Assembly: GCA_947456245.1 (NCBI GenBank)
Contig: CANGPS010000002.1
Coordinates: forward strand, 122,566-186,565
Direction of reading: 5' to 3'
DNA length: 64,000 bases
Source: Acidimicrobiaceae bacterium
GTDB taxonomy: Bacteria; Actinomycetota; Acidimicrobiia; Acidimicrobiales; RAAP-2
The notes under the pieces were generated by a model. It made no database searches and had not been told where the DNA came from. It saw only the letters and a list, made by a program, of their open reading frames with translations. The position numbers were made by a program, and so were the translations under genes. Every line of letters begins with the position of its first letter. Positions within the stretch are counted from its first letter, which is position 1. Below, piece by piece: positions 8,335 through 17,061 of the stretch.

Positions 8335-8997
8335 ATGGCAGATGACATCCTCGGTGACGTTCGAGACCTCCGCGACGACGTCTACCGCCGACCGCTGTTC
8401 ACCGCCCTCGGTCGCCTCGGCGTGGGACCGGGCTGGCGGTGCGTCGACGTCGGCGCCGGACTCGGCGATGTGGCCATCGCCCTGGGGGAGATCGTGGGCA
8501 GGGATGGTCGCATCTACGCCGTCGACATCGACCCTGCCGCCCGGGACCTGGTCGCCGAGGCCGCCGCCGAGCACGCCCAGGTACTCGCCCTGACCCAGGC
8601 GGTGGAGGACCTCACCCTCCCCGAGGCGGTCGACCTCGCCTTCTGCCGCTTCCTGCTCCTCCACGTCCACGACCCGCTGGCCGGCCTCACGGCCATGGCC
8701 CGCTCGGTCCGACCCGGGGGCTGGGTGGTCGCGCAGGAGCCAATCACGAGTGCCGGGAGGATCGATGGCGCACCGATGTCGATGCCCGATGCGAGGCACC
8801 CGGACATCGGGGCCATGCTCCCCGGCCTGGTCCGCTCCGCCGGCCTCGAGCTCGTCGACGCCTGGGCCGAGGCCCCGGCGGGCTGCGGGCCCGGCCCTGT
8901 GGCCTCCTACCTCGAGGAGCTCACCGAGGTCGACCCGCTCGATGCGTCCATCGTCCTGCCGCCCCTCGTGACCGTCCTGGCCCGTCGCCCCGCCTGA
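8335..8997 (+). CDS. Class I SAM-dependent methyltransferase
   Basis: The 220-residue protein has a Rossmann methyltransferase core: motif I VDVGAGLGDVAIALG, an acidic end of strand 2 in IYAVDIDP, the motif IV-like DLAFCRFLLLHVHDP, and the post-motif RPGGWVVAQEP. The substrate cannot be inferred. The ATG at 8335 opens the homologous region, whereas the longer open frame upstream overlaps the divergent gene's leader and was not used. It is 47 bp upstream of the acyl-CoA dehydrogenase gene. Confidence 0.82.
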   Translation: MADDILGDVRDLRDDVYRRPLFTALGRLGVGPGWRCVDVGAGLGDVAIALGEIVGRDGRIYAVDIDPAARDLVAEAAAEHAQVLALTQAVEDLTLPEAVDLAFCRFLLLHVHDPLAGLTAMARSVRPGGWVVAQEPITSAGRIDGAPMSMPDARHPDIGAMLPGLVRSAGLELVDAWAEAPAGCGPGPVASYLEELTEVDPLDASIVLPPLVTVLARRPA

Positions 8998-9044
8998 CCT
9001 CCACCCGGCATCGTGGCGCGGGGAGGCGACTAGATTCCGAGGCC

Positions 9045-10658
9045 ATGGCAGAGAACCTCGCACCCGACCTCACCCAGGCCGCCTCGGCGGTCGCCCTCGC
9101 CCAGGAGGTGGTCGACAAGGCGGTCGCCGCCCTCAAGGCGAACGGTGGCATCGACGCCAACCAGGTGGTCGCCTATGACCTCGCCCACGCGGCCAGCGCC
9201 GTCGGCACCGCGAAGTCCACCCTCGCCTACGGGGCCAAGGGCGACGTCGAGGCGCGCATCGCCTGCGCCTTCATCGCCGACGCCCTCCGGGACCTCGGCC
9301 AGCGGATGGTCGGTCGCGAGCAGCTCTTCGGCGTGGAGCCAGGTTGGATGGCACCCGTGGCGGGGTTCGTGACGGCCTACTGCGACCCTGACTTCCTCGC
9401 CGGCCTCGTCGGCCAGACGGGACCGCGCCACCTCGATCAGGACTTCGAGATGGTGGCGGACACCTTCCACCGCTTCGCCGAGGAGCAGATCCGCCCCAGG
9501 GCCGAGCACATCCACCGCGAGAACGCCGACATCCCGGAGGACCTCATCCAGGGGCTCGCCGAGATCGGCGGGATGGGCCTGAGCGTCCCCGAGGAGTACG
9601 GGGGCTTCGCCTTCGGCGGCGAGGCGGACTACATCGGCATGGTCGTCGCCACCGAGGAGCTCACCTGGGGCTCGCTCGGCGCCGGCGGCGCCCTGATCAC
9701 CCGGCCCGAGATCCTCACCCGTGCCGTCCTCGCCGGCGGGACCCAGGAGCAGAAGGAGCGCTGGCTGCCGAAGCTGGCCACCGCCGAGATCATGGCCGCC
9801 GTGGCCGTGACCGAGCCGGACTACGGATCCGACGTGGCCAACATCACCACCCAGGCCACCAAGACCGAGGGTGGTTGGCTGATCAACGGCACGAAGACCT
9901 GGTGCACCTTCGGAGCCCGGGCCAACGCGCTCATGCTGCTCGCCCGCACCGACCCGGACCGCTCGAAGGCGCACCGGGGTCTGACCCTCTTCGTGGTCGA
10001 GAAGCCCATCGCCGACGGGCACGGGTTCATCTTCACCCAGGACGCCTCGAGCGAGGGTCGAGGCGACGACAACGGCCGCATGGAGGGCCGCCCGATCGAC
10101 ACGCTCGGCTACCGCGGCATGCACTCCTATGAGATCGCCTTCGACAACTGGTTCGTGCCCGACGCCAACCTGGTCGGCGGCGACGACGGCATCGGCAAGG
10201 GCTTCTACTACCAGATGGCCGGTTTCGAGAACGGCCGGATCCAGACCGCAGCCCGCGCCGTCGGCATCATGCAGGCGGCCTACGAGGCCGCCTACGAGTA
10301 CGCCGAGAACCGCAAGGTCTTCGGGTCGCCGATCTTCGACTACCAGCTGACCAAGGTGAAGCTCGCCCGCATGGCCGTCATCATCCAGGCCTGCCGCCAG
10401 TACTCCCTCGAGGTCGCCATCCTCATGGCCAACGGCGAGGGGGCACTCGAGGCCTCCATGGCCAAGGCCTATGTCTGCCGGGCCGCAGAGTGGGTCACCC
10501 GGGAGGCCATGCAGATCCACGGCGGCATGGGCTACGCCGAGGAGTACGCCGTGAGCCGCTACTTCGTCGACGCACGCGTGCTGTCGATCTTCGAGGGCGC
10601 CGACGAGACCCTGTGCCTCAAGGTGGTGGCGCGCAAGCTCCTCGAGGACGCCGGCTGA
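9045..10658 (+). CDS. Acyl-CoA dehydrogenase with long N-terminal extension (methylsuccinyl-CoA dehydrogenase-like)
   Basis: The 537-residue flavoprotein has an Ala-rich helical extension of about 130 residues before a full acyl-CoA dehydrogenase: PEEYGGFAFGGEADY, AVTEPDYGSDVANITTQA for FAD/substrate contacts, LGYRGMHSYEIAFDNWFVP, QIHGGMGYAEEYAVSRYF, and the catalytic-type Glu in IFEGADE. The extension, the GYRGM block and the RIQTAARAVG block recall (2S)-methylsuccinyl-CoA dehydrogenase of the ethylmalonyl-CoA pathway. No other gene of that pathway is in the window, so the substrate stays open. The ATG follows a TAGATT element by eight bases, suggesting a leaderless mRNA. Confidence 0.85.
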   Translation: MAENLAPDLTQAASAVALAQEVVDKAVAALKANGGIDANQVVAYDLAHAASAVGTAKSTLAYGAKGDVEARIACAFIADALRDLGQRMVGREQLFGVEPGWMAPVAGFVTAYCDPDFLAGLVGQTGPRHLDQDFEMVADTFHRFAEEQIRPRAEHIHRENADIPEDLIQGLAEIGGMGLSVPEEYGGFAFGGEADYIGMVVATEELTWGSLGAGGALITRPEILTRAVLAGGTQEQKERWLPKLATAEIMAAVAVTEPDYGSDVANITTQATKTEGGWLINGTKTWCTFGARANALMLLARTDPDRSKAHRGLTLFVVEKPIADGHGFIFTQDASSEGRGDDNGRMEGRPIDTLGYRGMHSYEIAFDNWFVPDANLVGGDDGIGKGFYYQMAGFENGRIQTAARAVGIMQAAYEAAYEYAENRKVFGSPIFDYQLTKVKLARMAVIIQACRQYSLEVAILMANGEGALEASMAKAYVCRAAEWVTREAMQIHGGMGYAEEYAVSRYFVDARVLSIFEGADETLCLKVVARKLLEDAG

Positions 10659-10673
10659 GCCCGACGACCTCGC

Positions 10674-11846
10674 TCACTGGGACTGGGTGACGCGTACCTT
10701 CAGCTTGGAGAACCCTCGCTCCGGCACCGGTACCGCCGTCGTGCCAGCATGGCCGGCGAAGACGTTCTTGAGCTGGAACACGGTGTAGTACTGCACGACC
10801 GGCCAGAAGGACGTCGGCGAGGCATTCGACTTCTCGCAGCCGTTGATGCCGAGCTTGGCCAGCTGCGGCGACACGAAGTGGTTGGCCACGGCGAAGTTGA
10901 TCAGGCCGCCGCCGGAGCGGATACCGACGCAGATGTCCGTGTAGGTGTTGTGGCCGAGCCCGCTGACCTCGATCAACGACTTCGGTGCCGGAAGGCTCCG
11001 ATAGGTCCGGTTCACGCGGTCCTCGGTGACGGCGGTGTCCCCAGTGGTCCCGATGATCATGGTGGGCTTGTTCGCCGGCCTGATGGCAGGCCCCACCGGC
11101 GCCCACCCGATGGCCGTGGCGATGCCGGGGGCGCTGAGCGCGTCGAAGGCGGTCTGCCCGCCCATCGAGTGACCGGCGGCGGCCACCCTCGAGGGGTCGA
11201 CGGCGCGGTAGAGCGGCGAGGTCGGATCGTCCCCGGCCGCCGTCACCGCCTTGAGGGAGGACAGCATGATCGACCGGTCGAACGCGGCGCTGGGTCGGGG
11301 CGTCCCCTTCAGCGCCTGGCTGGCGAGTCCGCGCTCGAGGTAGTCCGCGCTGACCACGACGAAGCCCCAGGACGCGATCCCCGCGAGGAGGTTCGAGTAG
11401 TACAGCCGCTCACCGCCGTAGCCATGGCTGAAGAGCAGCACCGGCAGGCGATGCGGCGTCGCCTGCAGCCCTCCCCCGTCGCAGCCCACCGAGGTCCCCG
11501 GGATCGACTGCTGGGTGTCGTAGGCAGCAGGGAGGACGGACTGGAGCGAGGCCGGGAGGGTCTCGGACTGCGAGTAGGCGAAGCCCTTGAGGCAGATCTG
11601 GGCTGTCGGCTTGCCTCCGGAGCCCGCGCGGGCCCACGGGTAGAACACGGTTGCCTTCCTCTCGCCGAGCACCGATCCTGCCGACCCGAGGTCGAGCGTG
11701 GTGACGCTCACCGCGTCGGGCCCGCTGGCCGAGTAGTCCGGCGTCGAGGCCGTGCTCTTCGGCGTCGCCGATGGAGACGAACAGCCCGCCCCCATCACCA
11801 GCGCCGCCGCCAACGCCAACGCCACTCCAGCGATCCTGGTCCTCAT
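10674..11846 (-). CDS. Lipoprotein alpha/beta hydrolase (PAF-acetylhydrolase / dienelactone hydrolase-like)
   Basis: The 390-residue protein has a lipobox with Cys22 (VMGAGCSS), then a Ser/Thr linker and an alpha/beta hydrolase fold. Seen are LLFSHGYGG (oxyanion), nucleophile Ser in AAGHSMGGQTA, a probable Asp in GTTGDTAVT, and His in GLGHNTYTD. It should be membrane-anchored outside the cell and hydrolyse esters; the exact substrate is unknown. ATG at 11846 is supported by a GGGAGG ribosome site nine bases upstream. It is downstream of an MFS exporter gene on the same strand. Confidence 0.8.
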   Translation of the reverse strand: MRTRIAGVALALAAALVMGAGCSSPSATPKSTASTPDYSASGPDAVSVTTLDLGSAGSVLGERKATVFYPWARAGSGGKPTAQICLKGFAYSQSETLPASLQSVLPAAYDTQQSIPGTSVGCDGGGLQATPHRLPVLLFSHGYGGERLYYSNLLAGIASWGFVVVSADYLERGLASQALKGTPRPSAAFDRSIMLSSLKAVTAAGDDPTSPLYRAVDPSRVAAAGHSMGGQTAFDALSAPGIATAIGWAPVGPAIRPANKPTMIIGTTGDTAVTEDRVNRTYRSLPAPKSLIEVSGLGHNTYTDICVGIRSGGGLINFAVANHFVSPQLAKLGINGCEKSNASPTSFWPVVQYYTVFQLKNVFAGHAGTTAVPVPERGFSKLKVRVTQSQ

Positions 11847-11917
11847 CGCCCGACCTCCCCCGAGATGATGATCGGATCCTCTCACGAGATCCATCGGGAC
11901 GTCGGACCCCTCGTCGG

Positions 11918-13078
11918 TCAGACCCGCGACGCCCCCTCGGCCTCGGGCACGCTGCGGTAGAGCACCAGCAGGATCAGGTCGTAGGCGATCTTGATCGTCC
12001 CGGCGATGACGAGCGGCCAGCCCACGTCGGTTGCCGAGAGCAGGAGGCCGGCGAGGAGCGGGGTCGCCGCCGAGGCGAGCGACCGCGGGACGTTCGTCAC
12101 GCTCGAGGCGGCAGCCCGCTCGTCGGCAGGGACCACGGCCATGACGAACGCCTGCCGGGCGGGGACGTCCATCTGTGCGAAGAGGGAGCGGGCGAGCAGC
12201 AACCCCACCGCCACGCCACCCGAGGGGGCGAAGGCCGCCAGGATCAGCAGGACGTTCGCCGGGATGTGGGTGTAGGCCATCGTGCGGATGAGCCCGATGC
12301 GCCTCGCCAGCACGGGAGCGAGCGCCTGGGACGCCGCGCCGAGCAGGCCGGCGGCGAAGAACAGCACGCCCGTCGCCCCTGGGGAGAGTCCGAACCTGAG
12401 ATGCAGCCACAGCACGAGCAGGGACGTGACGACGAAACCGCTCCCTGCGGAGTCCAGGCTGAAGAGTGCCGCCAGCTCGAGCACGGTCCGACGTGACGTG
12501 TGGAGCGCACGACGACGCTCACCGCCGGCCGGCGACGGTGGAGCCTCCGGCTCGCCATGGCGACGCAGACCGGCGTAGAGCACGAAGATCACCGCCGCCA
12601 CGACCGCGTAGAGCACGAACCCCGCTCGGTCAGCGGTGGTCACCCTCCATCCGTGTCGGTGGGCGAGGACCGCGGGCAGGCCGGAGACCAGGGCTCCCAC
12701 GGCCCCGGCGAAGATGGCCCCGACGTTGTACACGGCGAAGACGCGCGGCCGGCCCTCCGGCGGCACCAGACCGGCGACATAGGCCTGCTCGGTCGGCAGG
12801 AAGACGCTCACGTCCCCGGCCGAGGGGTTGAGGGTGCCGAGGACGGCGATCGCCATCAGGGGCCAGAACCAGACCGTCGAGGCGAAGCCGATCCCGGTGA
12901 GGACCATCATCACGGCGGCGGCCAGCAGACGAGCCTTGAGGCTCACCCCCCTGCCGCCGAGGCCGAACAGCAGGGTCATCCCCGCCGAGCCGAGCAGCGT
13001 CCCGGTGACGATGGCACCGATGGCCAGCGGGCTGAACCCGAGATCGCTCAGGTACTGCGCCAGTAGGACGCTGACCAC
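11918..13078 (-). CDS. MFS transporter
   Basis: The 386-residue hydrophobic protein has about eleven visible membrane segments in two halves separated by a basic loop (around 175-195), with a PTEQAYVAGLVPPEGRPRVF segment in the first half and MDVPARQAFVMAVVPADERA in the second, typical of drug/metabolite MFS exporters. The GTG at 13078 is the first standard start, but the in-frame sequence before it (RIVAGRTLRGFADG) looks like the normal start of helix 1 in this family, so translation may begin upstream at a non-standard codon. The substrate is unknown. Confidence 0.78.
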   Translation of the reverse strand: MVSVLLAQYLSDLGFSPLAIGAIVTGTLLGSAGMTLLFGLGGRGVSLKARLLAAAVMMVLTGIGFASTVWFWPLMAIAVLGTLNPSAGDVSVFLPTEQAYVAGLVPPEGRPRVFAVYNVGAIFAGAVGALVSGLPAVLAHRHGWRVTTADRAGFVLYAVVAAVIFVLYAGLRRHGEPEAPPSPAGGERRRALHTSRRTVLELAALFSLDSAGSGFVVTSLLVLWLHLRFGLSPGATGVLFFAAGLLGAASQALAPVLARRIGLIRTMAYTHIPANVLLILAAFAPSGGVAVGLLLARSLFAQMDVPARQAFVMAVVPADERAAASSVTNVPRSLASAATPLLAGLLLSATDVGWPLVIAGTIKIAYDLILLVLYRSVPEAEGASRV

Positions 13079-13166
13079 TCCGTCAGCGAAGCCGCGCAGC
13101 GTCCTCCCGGCGACGATCCGGGTCGCGTCTGGCGACGTCGACGCCGGGAGGAGCCTCAGCGGGACC

Positions 13167-13874
13167 TCAGATGCTCGGGAGGTGTTCGGCGAGGAAGTCG
13201 ATCGCCCTCGTCCACAGGTGGGCGGAGGCCTCAGGGTCGAAGACCTCCGGCCGGTCCTCGTTGAAGAAGGCGTGGTTCGAGTCGGGGTACACGTGGAGCT
13301 CGACGTCCTTGCCCAGCGCGGCGAGCGTCCCCGTCAGCTCCTCGGCCGCCTCGGTGGTGAAGAAGTCGTCGAGGCCAGCGCAGTGGATCTGGGTCGCAGC
13401 CGTCATCGCTGCATAGTCCGGGTGGGCCGCCTCCCAGGGGTGGACGCCGTAGCAGGGGATCACGGCAGCGATGGCGTCGGGTCGACGTGCCGCCAGCACC
13501 AGGGCGAGCCCGCCACCCATGCAGAATCCGATGACGCCGACCCGATCATGGCCCGTTCGGGCACGGAGCAGCTCGACGGCGCCCGACATGTCCTCGGCCG
13601 CGACCTCGAGCTGGAGGCCCATCATCTCCTTGGCTGCGTCGTCCGGCTCGTGGAGCGGGACGGTCGTGCCCCCGTAGAGATCAGGGGCGAGGGCGGTGAA
13701 GCCGGCGGCTGCGAGGCGGTCGCAGACGCCCTTGATCTGGTCGATGAGACCCCACCACTCCTGGATCACGACCACGCCGGGAGCCCCAGGGGCCTCCGCC
13801 ATCGCCAGGTAGCCCGCAGCGGGGCGCCCTTCCGGACCGTCGAACGCAACCATCTCACCCATGGATGCGACCAT
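13167..13874 (-). CDS. Dienelactone hydrolase family protein
   Basis: The 235-residue protein matches the dienelactone hydrolase fold: VVVIQEWWGL, nucleophile Cys118 in GVIGFCMGGG, an acidic residue at 169/170 in GLDDFFTTE and His201 in DSNHAFFNED. These cysteine hydrolases open lactones such as dienelactone in aromatic degradation, but many homologues have other substrates. ATG at 13874 has GAGGGG just upstream; an in-frame ATG at 13862 is possible. It lies before the MFS gene on the same strand. Confidence 0.87.
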   Translation of the reverse strand: MVASMGEMVAFDGPEGRPAAGYLAMAEAPGAPGVVVIQEWWGLIDQIKGVCDRLAAAGFTALAPDLYGGTTVPLHEPDDAAKEMMGLQLEVAAEDMSGAVELLRARTGHDRVGVIGFCMGGGLALVLAARRPDAIAAVIPCYGVHPWEAAHPDYAAMTAATQIHCAGLDDFFTTEAAEELTGTLAALGKDVELHVYPDSNHAFFNEDRPEVFDPEASAHLWTRAIDFLAEHLPSI

Positions 13875-14082
13875 ACCGCCCCTCGAACCCTCATTCTTAG
13901 GTTGAAGGAAAGATCGTCGTCCCGACCCATCTGAGCAGGGATTTCATCGATTGCGGCCGCCTCGGAACGCCTCGGAACGGCTCCAAGACCTTGCCCGGGG
14001 CCGCTCAGCCTGCAAGACTCTAGGGATCGTGTACGACGCCGAAGGCAATCTCAGCCCGACGACGACGTGGACGCGGAGGGCA

Positions 14083-15180
14083 ATGCAATCTGCCTCCCGT
14101 GCCGCTTGGCCTCTCATGGCCGTAGCTGCAGTGTGTGCCAGCACTGTGCTTCCGTTGTCGCGCCCCGCAGCGGCAGACCAGCTCTCCGATGCGAAGGCGC
14201 AGGCCGCCTCCATCGAGGCCAAGCTGAGCGCCACCACGGCACAGATCGGCGCACTCGGCCAGCAGTACGACGCGGCCAAGTACCACCAGGAGCAGCTCCA
14301 AGCGCAGATCGCCCAGACCCGTGACGCCATCGCCAAGGCGCAGGCGAAGGTCGCCGGCGACAAGGTCCGCCTGCGCAAGGCTGCCATCGACTCGTACATG
14401 TCGAACGGCACCGCAGCGAACTCCAACCCGCTCTTCACCACGAACCAGAAGGACTTCGCGGCCAAGACGGTGTACACCAAGGTCTCCGAGAACCGGCTCC
14501 ACTCGGCCGTGGCCAAGCTGACCAACTCTCAGGACACGCTCGCCAGCCAGCAGAGCAAGCTGCAGTCCCAGGAGGCCGCCGCCGCCGCAGCCACCGCCTC
14601 AGCATCCGCAGCGATGAGCCAGGCCAAGGCGCTCCAGGCCCAGCAGAACGCCACCCTGGCCCAGGCCAAGGGCCAGGTCGCCACGATCATCCAGCAGAAC
14701 CAGGCGGCCACCGCCGCCGCCCAGGCCGCTCAGGCCAAGGCGGCCGCATCGGCTCCGGCGGCATCGAGCGGCAGCAGCAGCAGTAGTGGAGGTGGCAGCA
14801 CGCACAGCTACCCCGTCCCGCCCCCGTCCGCCGGTGGTTCGGGCGCCGTGGCGGCAGCCATGAGCCAGATCGGGGTCCCCTATGTCTGGGCGGCAAGCTC
14901 GCCCGGCGTGGGCTTCGACTGCTCAGGCCTCACCTCGTGGGCGTGGGGGCAGGCCGGTGTCGGCCTCCCGCACTACTCGGGCGCGCAGATGGCGATGTCG
15001 ACCCCGGTGCCGGGGCTTGCGAACGCCCAGCCCGGCGACCTGATCTTCTACGGTCCCGGCGGCAGCGAGCACGTGGCGATGTACGTCGGCGGCGGCTCGA
15101 TGATCGAGGCCCCGCAGACCGGTTCGTTCGTGCACGTCACCCCGGTGCGCATGGACTTCTCCGGCATCGGCCGTCCCTGA
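14083..15180 (+). CDS. Secreted NlpC/P60 peptidoglycan endopeptidase with coiled coil
   Basis: The 365-residue protein has a signal peptide (ending near PAAADQLS), a long Ala/Gln-rich coiled coil (about residues 32-230), a Ser/Gly linker and a C-terminal NlpC/P60 domain with Cys280 in FDCSGL, His330 in SEHVAMYVG and a polar third position in the SMIEAPQ segment. This is the architecture of RipA/CwlO-type hydrolases that cut peptidoglycan stem peptides. ATG at 14083 has GGAGGG upstream and begins the signal peptide; an in-frame GTG at 14029 near a TTGCCC/AAGACT promoter-like pair would add 18 residues. lgt-like follows after 39 bp. Confidence 0.88.
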   Translation: MQSASRAAWPLMAVAAVCASTVLPLSRPAAADQLSDAKAQAASIEAKLSATTAQIGALGQQYDAAKYHQEQLQAQIAQTRDAIAKAQAKVAGDKVRLRKAAIDSYMSNGTAANSNPLFTTNQKDFAAKTVYTKVSENRLHSAVAKLTNSQDTLASQQSKLQSQEAAAAAATASASAAMSQAKALQAQQNATLAQAKGQVATIIQQNQAATAAAQAAQAKAAASAPAASSGSSSSSGGGSTHSYPVPPPSAGGSGAVAAAMSQIGVPYVWAASSPGVGFDCSGLTSWAWGQAGVGLPHYSGAQMAMSTPVPGLANAQPGDLIFYGPGGSEHVAMYVGGGSMIEAPQTGSFVHVTPVRMDFSGIGRP

Positions 15181-15219
15181 TCCTCAGGCCGCTGACGACC
15201 TAGGCGGAGCAGAGCCTCC

Positions 15220-16041
15220 GTGCACCCGATCCCGACCGCGTTCCACATCGGGCCGCTCGAGATCCACACCTATGGGATCGGGCTGGCCATCACCTTCTGG
15301 GTGGCCTACCGCTACTTCGAGCACCGGCTGGCCAAGCGGGGCTTCGCCACCGAGTGGGTGTCCTCCCTGTTCCTCTGGGTGATCGCCTCGGCCATCGTCG
15401 GCGCCCGTGCCATGCACGTGGTGTCGAACCTCGGCTACTACACGGCGCACCCGGCGGAGATCTTTGCCATCTGGCAGGGCGGGCTGTCCTCGTTCGGCGG
15501 GCTGCTCCTCGCCGTGCCCGTGGCCATCGTCATCGCCAGGCGCCGCTGCCCCGAGCTCGGCGTGCTCGAGGGCCTCGACATCGTGGCTCCCGTCCTGATG
15601 GCGGCTTGGGCGCTCGGACGACTCCTCGGACCGCAGCTCATGGTGGCCGGCGGGGGCCATCCCACGAACCAGTGGTTCGGCATGTACTACGACGGCCAGG
15701 AGGGCAAGCGGGTCCCGGTGCCGCTCATCCAGGCGATCGAGGACTTCCTGACCTACCTCGTGCTGCTGTGGGTCGACCACCGGAACCGGGCACGCCACGA
15801 GCTCGAACCGAGCTCGCCCAACCCGGCGGGATCCGTCGTGGCGACCGGCATGATCATCTGGGGGATCACCCGGGCCCTCGACGAGCACTACCTGCTCGGC
15901 GACATCGGACAGACCGGCTCGATCCTCGTGCAGATCGCCGGCGTCGCCCTGGTGATCGGCGGCCTCGCCATCCTGCTCAGGGTCCACCGGCTCCGCCGGG
16001 CAGACGTCCCGGCGCCGGAGGGCAGCGAGACGTCGGCTTGA
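15220..16041 (+). CDS. Prolipoprotein diacylglyceryl transferase-like membrane protein with altered active site
   Basis: The 273-residue multi-span protein has the Lgt layout: TYGIGLAI near the N-terminus (Tyr18), VGARAMHVVSN, IWQGGLSSFGG, ALGRLLGPQ and GMIIWGITRALDEHYL. Compared with E. coli Lgt, Arg143 (here Arg134), Arg239 (Arg218) and Glu243 (Glu222) are kept, but the His103 position is Phe92, the Asn146 position is Gly137 and the Glu151 position is Val142. It could be a divergent Lgt or a paralogue with another role. Start is GTG at 15220. Lipoproteins in this window show that a working Lgt should exist somewhere. Confidence 0.78.
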   Translation: MHPIPTAFHIGPLEIHTYGIGLAITFWVAYRYFEHRLAKRGFATEWVSSLFLWVIASAIVGARAMHVVSNLGYYTAHPAEIFAIWQGGLSSFGGLLLAVPVAIVIARRRCPELGVLEGLDIVAPVLMAAWALGRLLGPQLMVAGGGHPTNQWFGMYYDGQEGKRVPVPLIQAIEDFLTYLVLLWVDHRNRARHELEPSSPNPAGSVVATGMIIWGITRALDEHYLLGDIGQTGSILVQIAGVALVIGGLAILLRVHRLRRADVPAPEGSETSA

Positions 16042-16050
16042 GCGAGCCGA

Positions 16051-16959
16051 TCAGGCGTTCGGCTTGTCCTTCGCCGCGGCGGCCTTGCGGTACTCCTCGA
16101 GCTTGTCGATGAGGTCCATCCGCTCGACTCCCACCGTGGAGTCGAGGCGCGCCTCGATCTCCTCAGGCGTCCAGCGGTCCGCCGTGTACATCGCACGGAC
16201 CTCGCGGGGCTGGTTCCACACGGCGATCTTCTTGCCGACCACGGTGTAGACCTGGCCCGTGATGTGCTTGGCCTTGTCGCTGAGGAGGTAGACGACCATC
16301 GGAGCGATGTCCTCGGGGTCTCCCATCTCAGCGAGCTCCATCGGGACGTTCTCGCTCATGCGGGTCCGCGCCACGGGGGCGATGGCGTTGGCCGTGACCC
16401 CGTAGCGGTAGAGGCCAGCTGCGGCCGACCGGATAAGCGAGACGATGCCGCCCTTGGCCGAGGCGTAGTTGGCCTGTGCCACGCTGCCGGCGAAGGCACC
16501 CGAGGTGAAGCCGATCAGGGCGCCGCCGCCCTCCTGCTTGCGCATCACCGCTGCTGCGGCCCGGATCACGGTGAAGTGCCCCTTGAGGTGCGTGGCGATG
16601 ACGGCATCCCACTCCTCCTCGGCCATGTTGAAGAGCATGCGCTCGCGCAGGATGCCGGCCACGGCGACGACGCCGTCGATCCGTCCCCAGCGCTCCATGG
16701 CAGCGTCGACGATGTGGCTCCCGCCCTCCATGGTCGACACGTCGTCGGCGACGGCGATCGCCTCGCCTCCGGCCGCCTCGATCTCGGCGACGACGGCGTT
16801 GGCCGGCTCGCTCGACGGGTCCTCGCCAGCCATCGACACGCCGATGTCGGCCACGATGACCTTGGCGCCCTCCGCCGCAGCCGCCAGCGCGATGGCCCGG
16901 CCGATGCCGCCACCGCCTCCGGTGATCGCCACAACCTTGCCGTCGAGATACTTCGCCAT
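16051..16959 (-). CDS. Short-chain dehydrogenase/reductase
   Basis: The 302-residue SDR has the NAD(P) loop TGGGGGIGRA (about 15-24), NNAG-like position AVAGIL, catalytic Ser in GFTSGAFAG and the Tyr-x3-Lys pair in YASAKGG. A C-terminal extension of about 60 residues follows the Rossmann core, as in multifunctional-enzyme-like hydroxyacyl-CoA dehydrogenases. ATG at 16959 was chosen since AGGAG lies five bases upstream; the GTG six bases earlier would leave no spacing. It diverges from the acyl-CoA ligase gene, and the shared intergenic region holds two palindromic sites. Confidence 0.87.
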   Translation of the reverse strand: MAKYLDGKVVAITGGGGGIGRAIALAAAAEGAKVIVADIGVSMAGEDPSSEPANAVVAEIEAAGGEAIAVADDVSTMEGGSHIVDAAMERWGRIDGVVAVAGILRERMLFNMAEEEWDAVIATHLKGHFTVIRAAAAVMRKQEGGGALIGFTSGAFAGSVAQANYASAKGGIVSLIRSAAAGLYRYGVTANAIAPVARTRMSENVPMELAEMGDPEDIAPMVVYLLSDKAKHITGQVYTVVGKKIAVWNQPREVRAMYTADRWTPEEIEARLDSTVGVERMDLIDKLEEYRKAAAAKDKPNA

Positions 16960-16997
16960 GTCCACTCCTCGTGATTCAGGTTCGCAGGAACCCTACA

Positions 16998-17016
16998 ACC
17001 TGACGCCGCGTCAGGT
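16998..17016. promoter_or_regulatory. Perfect 9-bp palindrome, candidate operator
   Basis: ACCTGACGC and its exact reverse complement GCGTCAGGT are separated by one base, in the divergent region between the SDR gene (start 16959) and the acyl-CoA ligase gene (start 17128). A perfect 19-bp dyad with a central base and no following T-tract suits a dimeric regulator site (TetR or GntR type) better than a terminator. No regulator gene is adjacent. Confidence 0.55.
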
Positions 17017-17061
17017 CGGACCCGGTCCAGTCGGCGCGCCATGTCGCCGTTGGCGCCAGAC

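Noticed and set aside
13875..14082. Possible c-di-AMP (ydaO-type) riboswitch before the NlpC/P60 gene
   Set aside because: Such elements often precede cell-wall hydrolase genes in actinobacteria, but I could not find the conserved ydaO motif blocks; only a promoter-like TTGCCC/AAGACT pair is seen.
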